NCBI RefSeq assembly: GCF_902506505.1
Contig: NZ_LR733406.1
Coordinates: 4,127,774 to 4,191,773, forward strand
Length of the DNA: 64,000 nt
Direction of reading: 5' to 3'
DNA from: Pseudomonas sp. 8AS
Lineage (GTDB): Bacteria; Pseudomonadota; Gammaproteobacteria; Pseudomonadales; Pseudomonadaceae
Both the position numbers and the translations under genes were made by a program. Below the pieces are notes generated by a model. It was not told where the DNA came from. It saw only the letters and a list, made by a program, of their open reading frames with translations, and made no database searches. This document shows positions 1 through 7,151 of this stretch, piece after piece (the stretch's first letter is position 1; the number at the start of each line of letters is the position of its first letter).

Positions 1-1050
1 GCGGTGCAGGCCGCCGGTTTCCAGACCAAGCACGGCGCGGCCTTCGCCTGGGGCGAGCGCTACACCGAGTTCGACTTCCGCGACAAGTTCACTCCGGGCA
101 AAGGCTCCACCTACCAGGTGCTGCGCGCCAGCTTCGACAAGGTGCTGGCCGATGACGCCGAGCGCCAGGGCGTGGAGATCCGTTACGAGGAAGAGATCAC
201 CGCCGTCGATTTCAGCGGCGCCTGCCCACGCCTGACCGTGCGGCGCCTGGTCGATGGCGTCGAGTATCAGGTCGAGTGCGCCTTCGTCCTCGACGGCAGC
301 GGCTACGGCCGCGTGCTGCCGCGCCTGCTCGACCTGGACACCCCGTCCAACCTGCCGATGCGCCGCGCGCTGTTCACCCATGTCGAGGACCGTATCACCG
401 CCGACGCCGGCTTCGACCGCGAGAAGATCCTCATCACCACCCACCCGACCCTGCGCGACGTGTGGTTCTGGACCATCCCGTTCAGCAACGGCCGCTGCTC
501 GCTGGGCGTGGTCGCCGAGGCCGGGCGCTACGCCGGTTACCCCGAGGACATGGAGGCCTGCCTGCGCCAGTTCGTCGCGGAAACGCCGTCGCTCGGCAAC
601 GTCCTGCAGAACGCCCTGTGGGACACCCCGGTGCGCGAACTGAAAGGCTACTCGGCCAACGTCAAGAGCCTGCACGGCCCGGGCTTCGCCCTGCTGGGCA
701 ACGCCGCCGAGTTCCTCGACCCGGTGTTCAGCTCCGGGGTGACCATCGCCATGCGCTCGGCGAGCATGGCCGCCGGCCTGCTGCACCGCCAGCTGAGCGG
801 CGAGGCGGTGGACTGGGAGCAGGACTTCGCCATCCCGCTGAAACGCGGCGTCGACACCTTCCGCGCCTACGTCGAGGGCTGGTACGACGGCAGCTTCCAG
901 GACGTGATCTATTACCAGAAGGCCCAGCCGGAAATCCGCCGGATGATCTGCTCGATCCTCGCCGGCTACGCCTGGGACCTGAACAACCCCTATGTCGCCG
1001 AGCCCAAGCGCCGCCTCGGCGTGCTCGCCGAAATCTGTGCGATGAACTGA
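1..1050 (+). CDS. flavin-dependent halogenase-like FAD oxidoreductase (5' truncated)
   Basis: The last 349 residues of a FAD-dependent monooxygenase of the tryptophan-halogenase/geranylgeranyl-reductase superfamily; the N-terminal FAD-binding Rossmann motif lies before the window. A WFWTIP stretch (about residues 156-161 of the visible part) fits the WxWxIP signature of flavin halogenases. GNAAEFLDPVFSSGV is the usual second FAD contact. The stop at 1048-1050 is followed 8 nt later by a DUF3261 lipoprotein gene and then fatty-acid-synthase-type genes, so it belongs to an aryl-polyene/xanthomonadin-like cluster, where such enzymes are common. Whether it halogenates the polyene or does another flavin reaction cannot be told, since the active-site lysine region of halogenases is not in view. 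Confidence 0.8.
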   Translation, partial: AVQAAGFQTKHGAAFAWGERYTEFDFRDKFTPGKGSTYQVLRASFDKVLADDAERQGVEIRYEEEITAVDFSGACPRLTVRRLVDGVEYQVECAFVLDGSGYGRVLPRLLDLDTPSNLPMRRALFTHVEDRITADAGFDREKILITTHPTLRDVWFWTIPFSNGRCSLGVVAEAGRYAGYPEDMEACLRQFVAETPSLGNVLQNALWDTPVRELKGYSANVKSLHGPGFALLGNAAEFLDPVFSSGVTIAMRSASMAAGLLHRQLSGEAVDWEQDFAIPLKRGVDTFRAYVEGWYDGSFQDVIYYQKAQPEIRRMICSILAGYAWDLNNPYVAEPKRRLGVLAEICAMN

Positions 1051-1057
1051 GCCGAAC

Positions 1058-1561
1058 ATGCCGCTGCTGCGCACCACCTTCGTCCTCCTGCTCGGCCTGC
1101 TGCTCGGCGCCTGCGCCAGCCGCACGCCGTTGCCGGAATCCGCGCCGAGCCTGAGCCTGCCGCTGTCGCTGCATATCCAGCGCACCCAGGCCGGGGCCAG
1201 CGCGGACTGGCTGCTGGTGGTGCAGGCAGAAGGCACGGCGCTGCGCTGGTCGCTGTTCGATCCGCTCGGCGTGCCGCTGGCGCGCCAGCTGCTGGATAAC
1301 GGCCAGTGGCGCAATGACGGCCTGCTGCCACCCAATGCCGAGGCCCGCGAGCTGTTCGCCGCCCTGCTGTTCGCCCTGACGCCCAGCGCCGAGCTGGCGC
1401 AGCGCTACCCGCCAGGCGACTGGCAACTGGCCGACGCCGGCCGGCGCCGACTCGAGCCGGACTGGCGGATCGACTACCGCACGCCGCTGCACTTCACCCT
1501 GAACAAGACGCCCGACCTGCACTACCGGGTCGCGCCGCTGCAACCGGAAGAAAGCCCTTGA
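1058..1561 (+). CDS. DUF3261 family lipoprotein of aryl-polyene cluster
   Basis: 167-residue predicted outer-membrane lipoprotein. A hydrophobic signal peptide ends in the lipobox LGAC with Cys19 as the lipidated residue. The remainder is a small beta-rich domain with the length and context of DUF3261 proteins, which are regularly encoded in aryl-polyene clusters and are thought to help transport or anchor the pigment lipid at the outer membrane. Its TGA (1559-1561) overlaps the ATG of the next ketosynthase by one base (TGATG), indicating translational coupling. No catalytic motif is visible; the transport role is inferred from context. Confidence 0.75.
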   Translation: MPLLRTTFVLLLGLLLGACASRTPLPESAPSLSLPLSLHIQRTQAGASADWLLVVQAEGTALRWSLFDPLGVPLARQLLDNGQWRNDGLLPPNAEARELFAALLFALTPSAELAQRYPPGDWQLADAGRRRLEPDWRIDYRTPLHFTLNKTPDLHYRVAPLQPEESP

Positions 1562-2757
1562 TGCCCAGTTACCTCAACGCCCTCGGCCTGCTTTGCGCCC
1601 TTGGCCAGGGCAAGCAGGCCGTCGCCAGCGCCCTGCTGGCCGGCGATGCCTCGGGCATGCGTGCCGAGCCCGGCTGGGTCGCCGAACGCGAGCTGACCGT
1701 CGGCGCCGTGCGCGGCGCACTACCGGCGCTGCCCGACCTGGCGCTGCCGCCGAGCCGCAACAACCAGCTGCTGCTGGCCGCCGCCCTGCAGATCGAAGCG
1801 CCACTGCGTGAAGCCATAGGCCGCTACGGCGCCAGCCGCGTCGGCGTGGTGCTCGGCACCAGCACCTCGGGCATCGACGAAGCCAGCCAGAGCATCGCCC
1901 AGTACTACAACCAGGGCGCGCTGCCGGCGCACTACCACTACGCCCAACAGGAACTGGTCGCCCCGGCCAGCTTCCTCGCCGCGTGGCTGGGCCTGGACGG
2001 CCCGTGCTACAGCATCTCCACCGCCTGCACCTCCAGCGCCCGCGCCCTGCTCAGCGCCCATCGCCTGCTGCAGCAGGGGCTGTGCGATGCGGTGATCTGC
2101 GGCGGCGTGGACAGCCTCTGTCGGCTGACCCTGAACGGATTCTCGGCGCTCGAAGCGGTATCCGCCGAGCAGTGCAACCCGTTCTCGCGCAACCGCCACG
2201 GCATCAATATCGGCGAGGGTGCGGCGCTGTTCCTCATGACCAGAGAACCGGCCCCGATCGCCTTGTTCGGTGGCGGCGCCAGCTCCGACGCCCACCATAT
2301 TTCCGCACCCCACCCGCAAGGCCTCGGCGCCCAGGCGGCGATGCGCCAGGCGCTGCGCAGCGCCGGCCTGGCTGCCAGCGAGATCGACTACCTCAACCTG
2401 CACGGCACCGCCACCACGCACAACGACGCCATGGAAAGCCTGGCCACGGCAGCGATCTTCCCCGCCGGAGTGCCCTGCTCCTCGAGCAAACCGCTGACCG
2501 GCCACACCCTCGGCGCCGCCGGGGCGCTGGAAGCGGCGTTCTGCTGGCTGAGCCTGAGCGAGTACAACCCCGACGCGCTGTTGCCGCCGCACCTGTGGGA
2601 CGGCCAGGGCGAACCGGAGCTGCCGGCCCTGCAGCTGGTCGCGCCCGGCACCCGCCTGGGCAAAACCGGTGGCCGCCGGTTGATGAGCAACTCCTTCGCC
2701 TTTGGTGGCAGCAATGTCAGTCTGATCCTCGGCGATGCACCAGGAGAGACGCCATGA
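1561..2757 (+). CDS. beta-ketoacyl-ACP synthase, aryl polyene biosynthesis (ApeO-like)
   Basis: 398-residue condensing enzyme of the FabB/FabF thiolase fold that extends an ACP-bound polyene chain with malonyl-ACP units. The Cys-His-His triad is intact: Cys156 in STACTSSA, His281 in LHGTATTHND and His315 in GHTLGAAGALEA. The ATG at 1561 is chosen because it overlaps the preceding stop; an in-frame TTG lies one codon upstream. Its own stop overlaps the start of the dehydratase gene by 4 nt (ATGA). With a second, different ketosynthase at 3960 it fits the ApeO/ApeR pair of aryl-polyene clusters. The paralogue name is inferred from gene order. Confidence 0.87.
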   Translation: MPSYLNALGLLCALGQGKQAVASALLAGDASGMRAEPGWVAERELTVGAVRGALPALPDLALPPSRNNQLLLAAALQIEAPLREAIGRYGASRVGVVLGTSTSGIDEASQSIAQYYNQGALPAHYHYAQQELVAPASFLAAWLGLDGPCYSISTACTSSARALLSAHRLLQQGLCDAVICGGVDSLCRLTLNGFSALEAVSAEQCNPFSRNRHGINIGEGAALFLMTREPAPIALFGGGASSDAHHISAPHPQGLGAQAAMRQALRSAGLAASEIDYLNLHGTATTHNDAMESLATAAIFPAGVPCSSSKPLTGHTLGAAGALEAAFCWLSLSEYNPDALLPPHLWDGQGEPELPALQLVAPGTRLGKTGGRRLMSNSFAFGGSNVSLILGDAPGETP

Positions 2758-3218
2758 GCCGCTGGCCGATCGCCGAGCTGCTCCCCCATGCCGGCAACAT
2801 GATCCTGATCGACGAAGTGCTGCGCTTCGGCGACGACGACGTGGAAACCCGACTGAGCGTGCGCCACGGCGGCCTGTTCAACCAGGCCGACGGCAGCCTG
2901 CCGGCCTGGGTCGGCATCGAGCTGATGGCGCAGAGCATCGCCGCCTATGCCGGCTGCCAGGCGCGCCAGGCCGGCCTGCCGGTGGAGCTGGGCTTTCTCC
3001 TCGGCACACGCAAGTACGAGTGCAATGTCGAGTGCTTCCCGCTCGGTGCCGAGCTGCATATCCGGGCCACCCGCACCCTGCAGGACGACAACGGCATGGG
3101 GGTGTTCGAATGCCGCCTGAGCGGCCCCGGCATCGAGGTATTCGCCCGCCTCAACGTATTCCGCCCACCGCAGGTGGCCAGTTATCTTCAGGAAGAACTC
3201 CAGGATCCCCAGTCATGA
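2754..3218 (+). CDS. 3-hydroxyacyl-ACP dehydratase, hotdog fold (ApeP-like)
   Basis: 154-residue hotdog-fold dehydratase that removes water from 3-hydroxyacyl-ACP during polyene extension. The N-terminal LLPHAGNMILID carries the catalytic His12, and WVGIELMAQSIAAYAG carries an acidic residue (Glu56) on the long central helix, as in FabA/FabZ relatives. The ATG at 2754 lies within the preceding gene's terminal ATGA. The stop (3216-3218) overlaps a six-codon mini-ORF that leads into the ketoreductase gene. Retention of every double bond, as a polyene needs, requires a dehydratase without FabA isomerase activity; that cannot be judged from sequence. Confidence 0.85.
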   Translation: MSRWPIAELLPHAGNMILIDEVLRFGDDDVETRLSVRHGGLFNQADGSLPAWVGIELMAQSIAAYAGCQARQAGLPVELGFLLGTRKYECNVECFPLGAELHIRATRTLQDDNGMGVFECRLSGPGIEVFARLNVFRPPQVASYLQEELQDPQS

Positions 3219-3235
3219 GCGAAAAACAGTCATGA
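3215..3235 (+). other. six-codon mini-ORF bridging dehydratase and ketoreductase genes
   Basis: A 15-nt direct repeat (cagtcatgagcgaaa at 3210-3224 and 3227-3241) duplicates the start region of the ketoreductase gene. The first copy's ATG (3215) overlaps the dehydratase stop and opens a frame of six codons (MSEKQS). Its TGA (3233-3235) overlaps the ketoreductase ATG (3232). The repeat offset is 17 nt, so the two ATGs are out of frame. A stop-restart chain is possible, or it may be a harmless duplication. Confidence 0.45.
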
Positions 3236-3960
3236 GCGAAACCATTCTGGTCACCGGCTCCAGCCGTGGCATCGGCAAAGCCATCGCCCTGCGCCTGGCA
3301 CGTTCCGGCTACGACCTCGTGCTGCACTGCCGCTCGCGCCGCGATGAAGCCGAGGCGGTGCAAGGGCAGATCGCCGAGCTGGGCCAACAGGCGCGTATCC
3401 TGCAATTCGATGTGTCCGACCGTGCCGCCTGCCGCGAGGCCCTGGAGGCCGATATCGAGCAGCACGGCGCTTACTACGGCGTGGTGTGCAACGCCGGACT
3501 GACCCGCGACGGCGCCTTCCCGGCGCTGACCGAGGACGACTGGGACCAGGTGCTGCGCACCAACCTCGACGGTTTCTACAACGTGCTGCACCCGCTGTGC
3601 ATGCCGATGATCCGTCGGCGCAAGGCCGGGCGCATTGTCTGCATCACCTCGGTGTCGGGGCTGATCGGCAACCGTGGCCAGGTCAACTACAGCGCCTCCA
3701 AGGCCGGCGTGATCGGCGCGGCCAAGGCCCTGGCCATCGAGCTGGGCAAGCGCAAGATCACGGTCAACTGCGTGGCGCCGGGGTTGATCGACACCGAGAT
3801 CCTCGACGAGCAGGTACCGGTGGAGGAGATCCTCAAGATGGTGCCGGCGGCGCGCATGGGCACCCCGGAAGAAGTCGCCGGGGCGGTGAATTTCCTGATG
3901 TCCGAGGAGGCGGCGTACATTACCCGCCAGGTCCTCGCCGTGAATGGTGGATTGTGTTGA
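3232..3960 (+). CDS. 3-oxoacyl-ACP reductase, FabG-like (ApeQ-like)
   Basis: 242-residue classical short-chain dehydrogenase that reduces 3-oxoacyl-ACP with NADPH. It has the cofactor motif TGSSRGIG (residues 8-15), NAG at 87-89, and the catalytic residues Ser140, Tyr153 and Lys157 in YSASK. No strong Shine-Dalgarno stands before ATG 3232, consistent with coupling to the upstream frame. Its TGA (3958-3960) overlaps the ATG of the next ketosynthase at 3960. The position between dehydratase and ketosynthase matches the ketoreductase of aryl-polyene clusters. Confidence 0.88.
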   Translation: MSETILVTGSSRGIGKAIALRLARSGYDLVLHCRSRRDEAEAVQGQIAELGQQARILQFDVSDRAACREALEADIEQHGAYYGVVCNAGLTRDGAFPALTEDDWDQVLRTNLDGFYNVLHPLCMPMIRRRKAGRIVCITSVSGLIGNRGQVNYSASKAGVIGAAKALAIELGKRKITVNCVAPGLIDTEILDEQVPVEEILKMVPAARMGTPEEVAGAVNFLMSEEAAYITRQVLAVNGGLC

Positions 3961-5186
3961 TGAAACGTGTGGTCGTCACCGGCATGGCCGGCATCACTTC
4001 GCTGGGCAGCGACTGGCCGAGCATCGAAGCCAACTTCCGGGCAGGAAAGAGCGGCATCCGCTATATGACCGAGTGGGACCGCTTCGGCGAGCTGAACACC
4101 CGCCTCGGCGGCCCGGTGGACGACTTCGTCCAGCCCAAGCGCTGGACGCGCAAGCAGACGCGCAGCATGGGCCGGGTGTCCAAGCTGGCGGTGTACGCCG
4201 CCGAACGCGCCCTGGAGCACGCCGGCCTGCTTGGCGACGAGCGCATCCAGGACGGCCGCATGGGTGTGGCCTGCGGCTCGTCCACCGGCAGCACCGACGA
4301 GATCAAGGCGTTCGGCAATATGCTGCTCAATTCCGTGGCAGACGGCCTCAACGCCAACTCCTATATCCGCATGATGCCGCACACCACGGCGGCCAATATC
4401 AGCATCTTCTTCGGCCTCAAGGGCCGCCTGATCCCCACCTCCAGCGCCTGCACCAGCGGCAGCCAGGGCATCGGCTACGCCTACGAGGCGATCAAGTTCG
4501 GCCGCCTGCCGATGATGCTGGCCGGCGGCGCCGAGGAACTGTGCCCGACCGAGGCCATGGTGTTCGACGCGCTGTACGCCACCAGTCTGAAGAACGATAC
4601 CCCGCACCTGTCGCCACGCCCCTATGACAGCGGCCGCGATGGCCTGGTGATCGGCGAAGGCGCCGGCATCCTGGTGCTGGAGGAGCTGGAACACGCGCTG
4701 GCGCGCGGCGCCACCATCCATGCCGAGATCGTCGGCTTCGGCTGCAACTCCGACGGCATCCACGCCACCAAGCCGGAGCAGGCGACCATGCGCGGCGCCA
4801 TGGAGTTGGCCCTGGCCGATGCCGGCCTGCCGCCGAGTGCCATCGGCTACGTCAATGGCCACGGCACTGCCACCGAGCAGGGCGATATCGCCGAGACCCA
4901 GGCCACCCACAGCCTGTTCGGCGCGCAGATGCCGATCAGCTCGCAGAAGAGCTTCCTCGGTCACACCCTGGGCGCCTGCGGCGCGCTGGAGTCCTGGTTC
5001 AGCATCGAGATGATGAACGCCGACCGCTATGTGCCGACCCTCAACCTGGAGGACATCGACCCGGCCTGCGCCGAGCTGGACTACCTGCGCGGCGAGTTCC
5101 GCCAGATGAGCAACCAGTACGTGATGAACAACAACTTCGCCTTTGGCGGAGTGAACACTTCGCTGATCTTCAAGCGCTGGAACTGA
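3960..5186 (+). CDS. beta-ketoacyl-ACP synthase, aryl polyene biosynthesis (ApeR-like)
   Basis: 408-residue FabF-type condensing enzyme with an intact triad: Cys164 in SSACTSGSQG, His301 in NGHGTATEQGD and His335 in FLGHTLGACGALES. The C-terminal NNNFAFGGVNTSLIF is typical of elongating ketosynthases. The start is the ATG overlapping the previous stop (TGATG). It diverges clearly from the other ketosynthase at 1561, so the two probably have different partners or chain-length roles. It is the last biosynthetic gene of the cluster on this side. Confidence 0.87.
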   Translation: MKRVVVTGMAGITSLGSDWPSIEANFRAGKSGIRYMTEWDRFGELNTRLGGPVDDFVQPKRWTRKQTRSMGRVSKLAVYAAERALEHAGLLGDERIQDGRMGVACGSSTGSTDEIKAFGNMLLNSVADGLNANSYIRMMPHTTAANISIFFGLKGRLIPTSSACTSGSQGIGYAYEAIKFGRLPMMLAGGAEELCPTEAMVFDALYATSLKNDTPHLSPRPYDSGRDGLVIGEGAGILVLEELEHALARGATIHAEIVGFGCNSDGIHATKPEQATMRGAMELALADAGLPPSAIGYVNGHGTATEQGDIAETQATHSLFGAQMPISSQKSFLGHTLGACGALESWFSIEMMNADRYVPTLNLEDIDPACAELDYLRGEFRQMSNQYVMNNNFAFGGVNTSLIFKRWN

Positions 5187-5208
5187 AGCCAGCAACAGGG
5201 AGTCGTGC

Positions 5209-5604
5209 ATGACCCGCCACCTCAGAGTTCTCTTCATCGCCCTGGCCCTGTTCGGCCTGGCCGCCTGCACCTCCAAGCCGTTGCTGCAGCCCGAGGCGAA
5301 GCTGCCAGCCGACCGCGAGTACAGCCAGGAGCAGCTGCAGCAGGCCATAGTCAACGCCCTGGAGGCCCGCCACTGGCAGGTGCAACGGGTCGAACCGACG
5401 CAAGTCCTGGCCTTGATCGATGTGCGCCAGCACCACCGCGCCTGGGTCGGCATCGACTACAGCCCTTCCGGCTTCCGGATCCGTTACCGCGACAGCCTGG
5501 GCCTGGACTACGAGGACGGCGAAATTCATCGCAACTACAATCGCTGGGTCAACAACCTGCGCGCCGAGATCCTGTACCAGCTGAACCTGCCGAAAAACCC
5601 GTGA
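5209..5604 (+). CDS. small predicted outer-membrane lipoprotein
   Basis: 131 residues with a clear lipoprotein signal (FGLAAC, lipidated Cys20) and a mixed alpha/beta domain rich in Trp, Tyr and Arg (HWQVQRVEP, GIDYSPSGFRIRYRD). The Shine-Dalgarno AGGGAG sits 6 nt before ATG 5209. It lies 22 nt after the ketosynthase gene on the same strand and may be carried on the pigment-cluster transcript. I do not recognise a named family. The residue after Cys20 is Thr rather than Asp, which favours outer-membrane sorting. Confidence 0.7.
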   Translation: MTRHLRVLFIALALFGLAACTSKPLLQPEAKLPADREYSQEQLQQAIVNALEARHWQVQRVEPTQVLALIDVRQHHRAWVGIDYSPSGFRIRYRDSLGLDYEDGEIHRNYNRWVNNLRAEILYQLNLPKNP

Positions 5605-5629
5605 GTCACTTATCGTCAAGGAGACGACT

Positions 5630-6076
5630 ATGCAAATGAAGAACTGGACCCTGGCCGCCCTGCTGTTCGCCGCCACCCTGCCGGCCGTCAGCCAGGCTCG
5701 CGACACCACCCTGTTCCCGGACTTCCAGGCCGCCGTGCAGGAAGCCACCAACGCCGGGCGCCTGGATGGCAGCGTGAAGTTCTACCTGGCCGGCACCCAG
5801 CCTGCCGGCAAGGTCAGCGTCGTGCGTTCGGGCGTGACCACCAGCAAGAAGACCAACGCCTTCAACAAGAGTGACGAAGGCGCCTGCTCCTGGGCCCTGC
5901 AGTCGGCGCTGATCGCCTTCCAGAACGCCGCCAAGGCCGCCGGCGCCAACGCCGTGGTCAACCTGGCCAGCAACTACAAGAACATCGAGTACAAGAACGC
6001 GCAGAACTACGAATGCCACGCCGGCGCGATCATGGCGGGCGTCGCCCTGAAAGGCGACCTGGCCACCGTCAAGTAA
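5630..6076 (+). CDS. small secreted protein of unknown function ('excinuclease' mislabel family)
   Basis: 148 residues with a Sec signal peptide ending near SQA (residue 23) and a soluble domain of about 125 residues containing two cysteines (GACSWAL, YECHAG) that could form a disulfide. The segment AAKAAGANAVVNL resembles the GANAV core of small periplasmic RcsF/YbjQ/DUF4156-like folds. As I recall, relatives in databases often carry the label 'excinuclease ATPase subunit'; nothing here supports that, as there is no Walker motif. Start choice: AAGGAG stands 6 nt before ATG 5630. Probably in the same transcript as the lipoprotein gene 25 nt upstream. Function unknown. Confidence 0.7.
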   Translation: MQMKNWTLAALLFAATLPAVSQARDTTLFPDFQAAVQEATNAGRLDGSVKFYLAGTQPAGKVSVVRSGVTTSKKTNAFNKSDEGACSWALQSALIAFQNAAKAAGANAVVNLASNYKNIEYKNAQNYECHAGAIMAGVALKGDLATVK

Positions 6077-6081
6077 CAGGC

Positions 6082-6197
6082 TCTACCCGCTCTAGCGGAC
6101 AGACTGGAACAGCAGCAAAGAAAAGGTTCATCGCGGACGGCGGGGAAAGAGCGGGTAGACAGCCCGAATCACCTCAGGAAAGCGCGATGAACCTTTT
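6082..6197. repeat. two interleaved perfect inverted repeats between convergent genes
   Basis: Repeat A is a perfect 12-bp inverted pair: 6082-6093 (tctacccgctct) with 6148-6159. Repeat B is a perfect 15-bp pair: 6121-6135 (aaaaggttcatcgcg) with 6183-6197. The order A-B-A'-B' means the two stems cannot both form as simple hairpins, but together they could make an H-type pseudoknot or act as alternative structures. Arm B' runs into five T on the + strand, and the complement of arm B ends in four T on the - strand. It may be a two-way terminator for the flanking convergent genes. Confidence 0.6.
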
Positions 6198-6215
6198 TAT
6201 GCCCGGCCGGGCCAC

Positions 6216-7145
6216 TCAGCGGCCCAGCAGCCGTGCCAGGCCGACCTGCAGCGGCGTGCCCGGGGCGCAGGCGAAGCGCTCCAGCAACAGGCCGTTGTCC
6301 GCCCGCGAATGACGGATATCGCCGGGGCGCGCGGCGCCATGGCTGACCGTCGGCAACTGGCCGAGTACGGCCCGGATCGCCGCCAGCAGTTGGTTCAGGC
6401 TGACCGCCTGGTTGTGCCCGACGTTCACCGCGCCGACGGCCACCTGCGGCATGCGCAGGGCCTGCACCAGCAGCGGCACCAGGTCGGCGACATAGAAGAA
6501 GTCGCGGGTCTGCTCGCCATCGCCGAACACGCTGATCGGCAATCCCGCCAGGGCGCGCTCGGTGAAGATGCTGATCACCCCCGAATAGGGCGAGGACGGG
6601 TCCTGGCGCGGGCCGAAGATATTGAAGAAGCGGAAGATTGCCGGTTCCAGGCCATGCTGGCGCCGGTAGAAGTCCAGGTAGTGCTCGCTGGCCAGCTTGT
6701 CCGCGGCATAGGGGGTCAGCGGCGCCTTGGGCGTGTCCTCGCGCACCGCCACGCCCTCGCCATTGTTGCCGTATACCGCCGCGCTGGAGGCGAACACCAC
6801 CCGCCGCACGCCGGCCTCGCGCATGGTTTCGCAGAGGTTGAGGGTGCCGATGAAGTTGCTCTGGTGGGTACTCACCGGATCGTCGACCGAGGCCTGCACC
6901 GAGGCCACCGCCGCCAGGTGGGCGACCGCCTGGCAGCCGTCGACCGCCTGGCGCACCAGCGCGGCATCGGCCACGTCGCCTTCGAGCAGTTCCAGGCGCG
7001 GGTTGTCCAGGGACAGGTTGCTGCGCTTGCCGGTGGACAGGTTGTCCAGCACGCGCACGCGGTAGCCGGCGGCGAGCAGGGCATCGGCCAGGTGCGAACC
7101 GATAAAGCCGGCGCCGCCGGTGATCAGGATGGGTAAGTCGCTCAT
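6216..7145 (-). CDS. NAD-dependent epimerase/dehydratase (UDP-sugar 4-epimerase-like)
   Basis: 309-residue extended SDR of the GalE/WbpP type. The Rossmann motif GGAGFIG is at residues 10-16, the catalytic Ser lies in FASSAAVYG (about 121), and Tyr146 and Lys150 form YAADK. The segment FFNIFGPRQDPSSPYSGV is the usual sugar-nucleotide-binding region, and GDGEQTRDFFYVAD is typical of UDP-sugar epimerases. It would interconvert or dehydrate a nucleotide sugar for surface polysaccharide. It lies 6 nt downstream of the SDR gene at 7152-8036 and is co-oriented with it, so the two form an operon. The substrate cannot be read from the sequence. Confidence 0.82.
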   Translation of the reverse strand: MSDLPILITGGAGFIGSHLADALLAAGYRVRVLDNLSTGKRSNLSLDNPRLELLEGDVADAALVRQAVDGCQAVAHLAAVASVQASVDDPVSTHQSNFIGTLNLCETMREAGVRRVVFASSAAVYGNNGEGVAVREDTPKAPLTPYAADKLASEHYLDFYRRQHGLEPAIFRFFNIFGPRQDPSSPYSGVISIFTERALAGLPISVFGDGEQTRDFFYVADLVPLLVQALRMPQVAVGAVNVGHNQAVSLNQLLAAIRAVLGQLPTVSHGAARPGDIRHSRADNGLLLERFACAPGTPLQVGLARLLGR

Positions 7146-7151
7146 GCAGCC

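Noticed and set aside
276..1154. Long Arg/Pro-rich alternative frame within the halogenase-like gene
   Set aside because: Composition (Arg, Pro, Ala, Gly) is typical of GC-rich shadow frames; it crosses the stop of a gene with clear motifs.
5630..6076. Annotation as an excinuclease ATPase subunit
   Set aside because: The protein is 148 residues with a signal peptide and has no Walker A or B, ABC signature or zinc module. The true uvrA is at 26135-28969.
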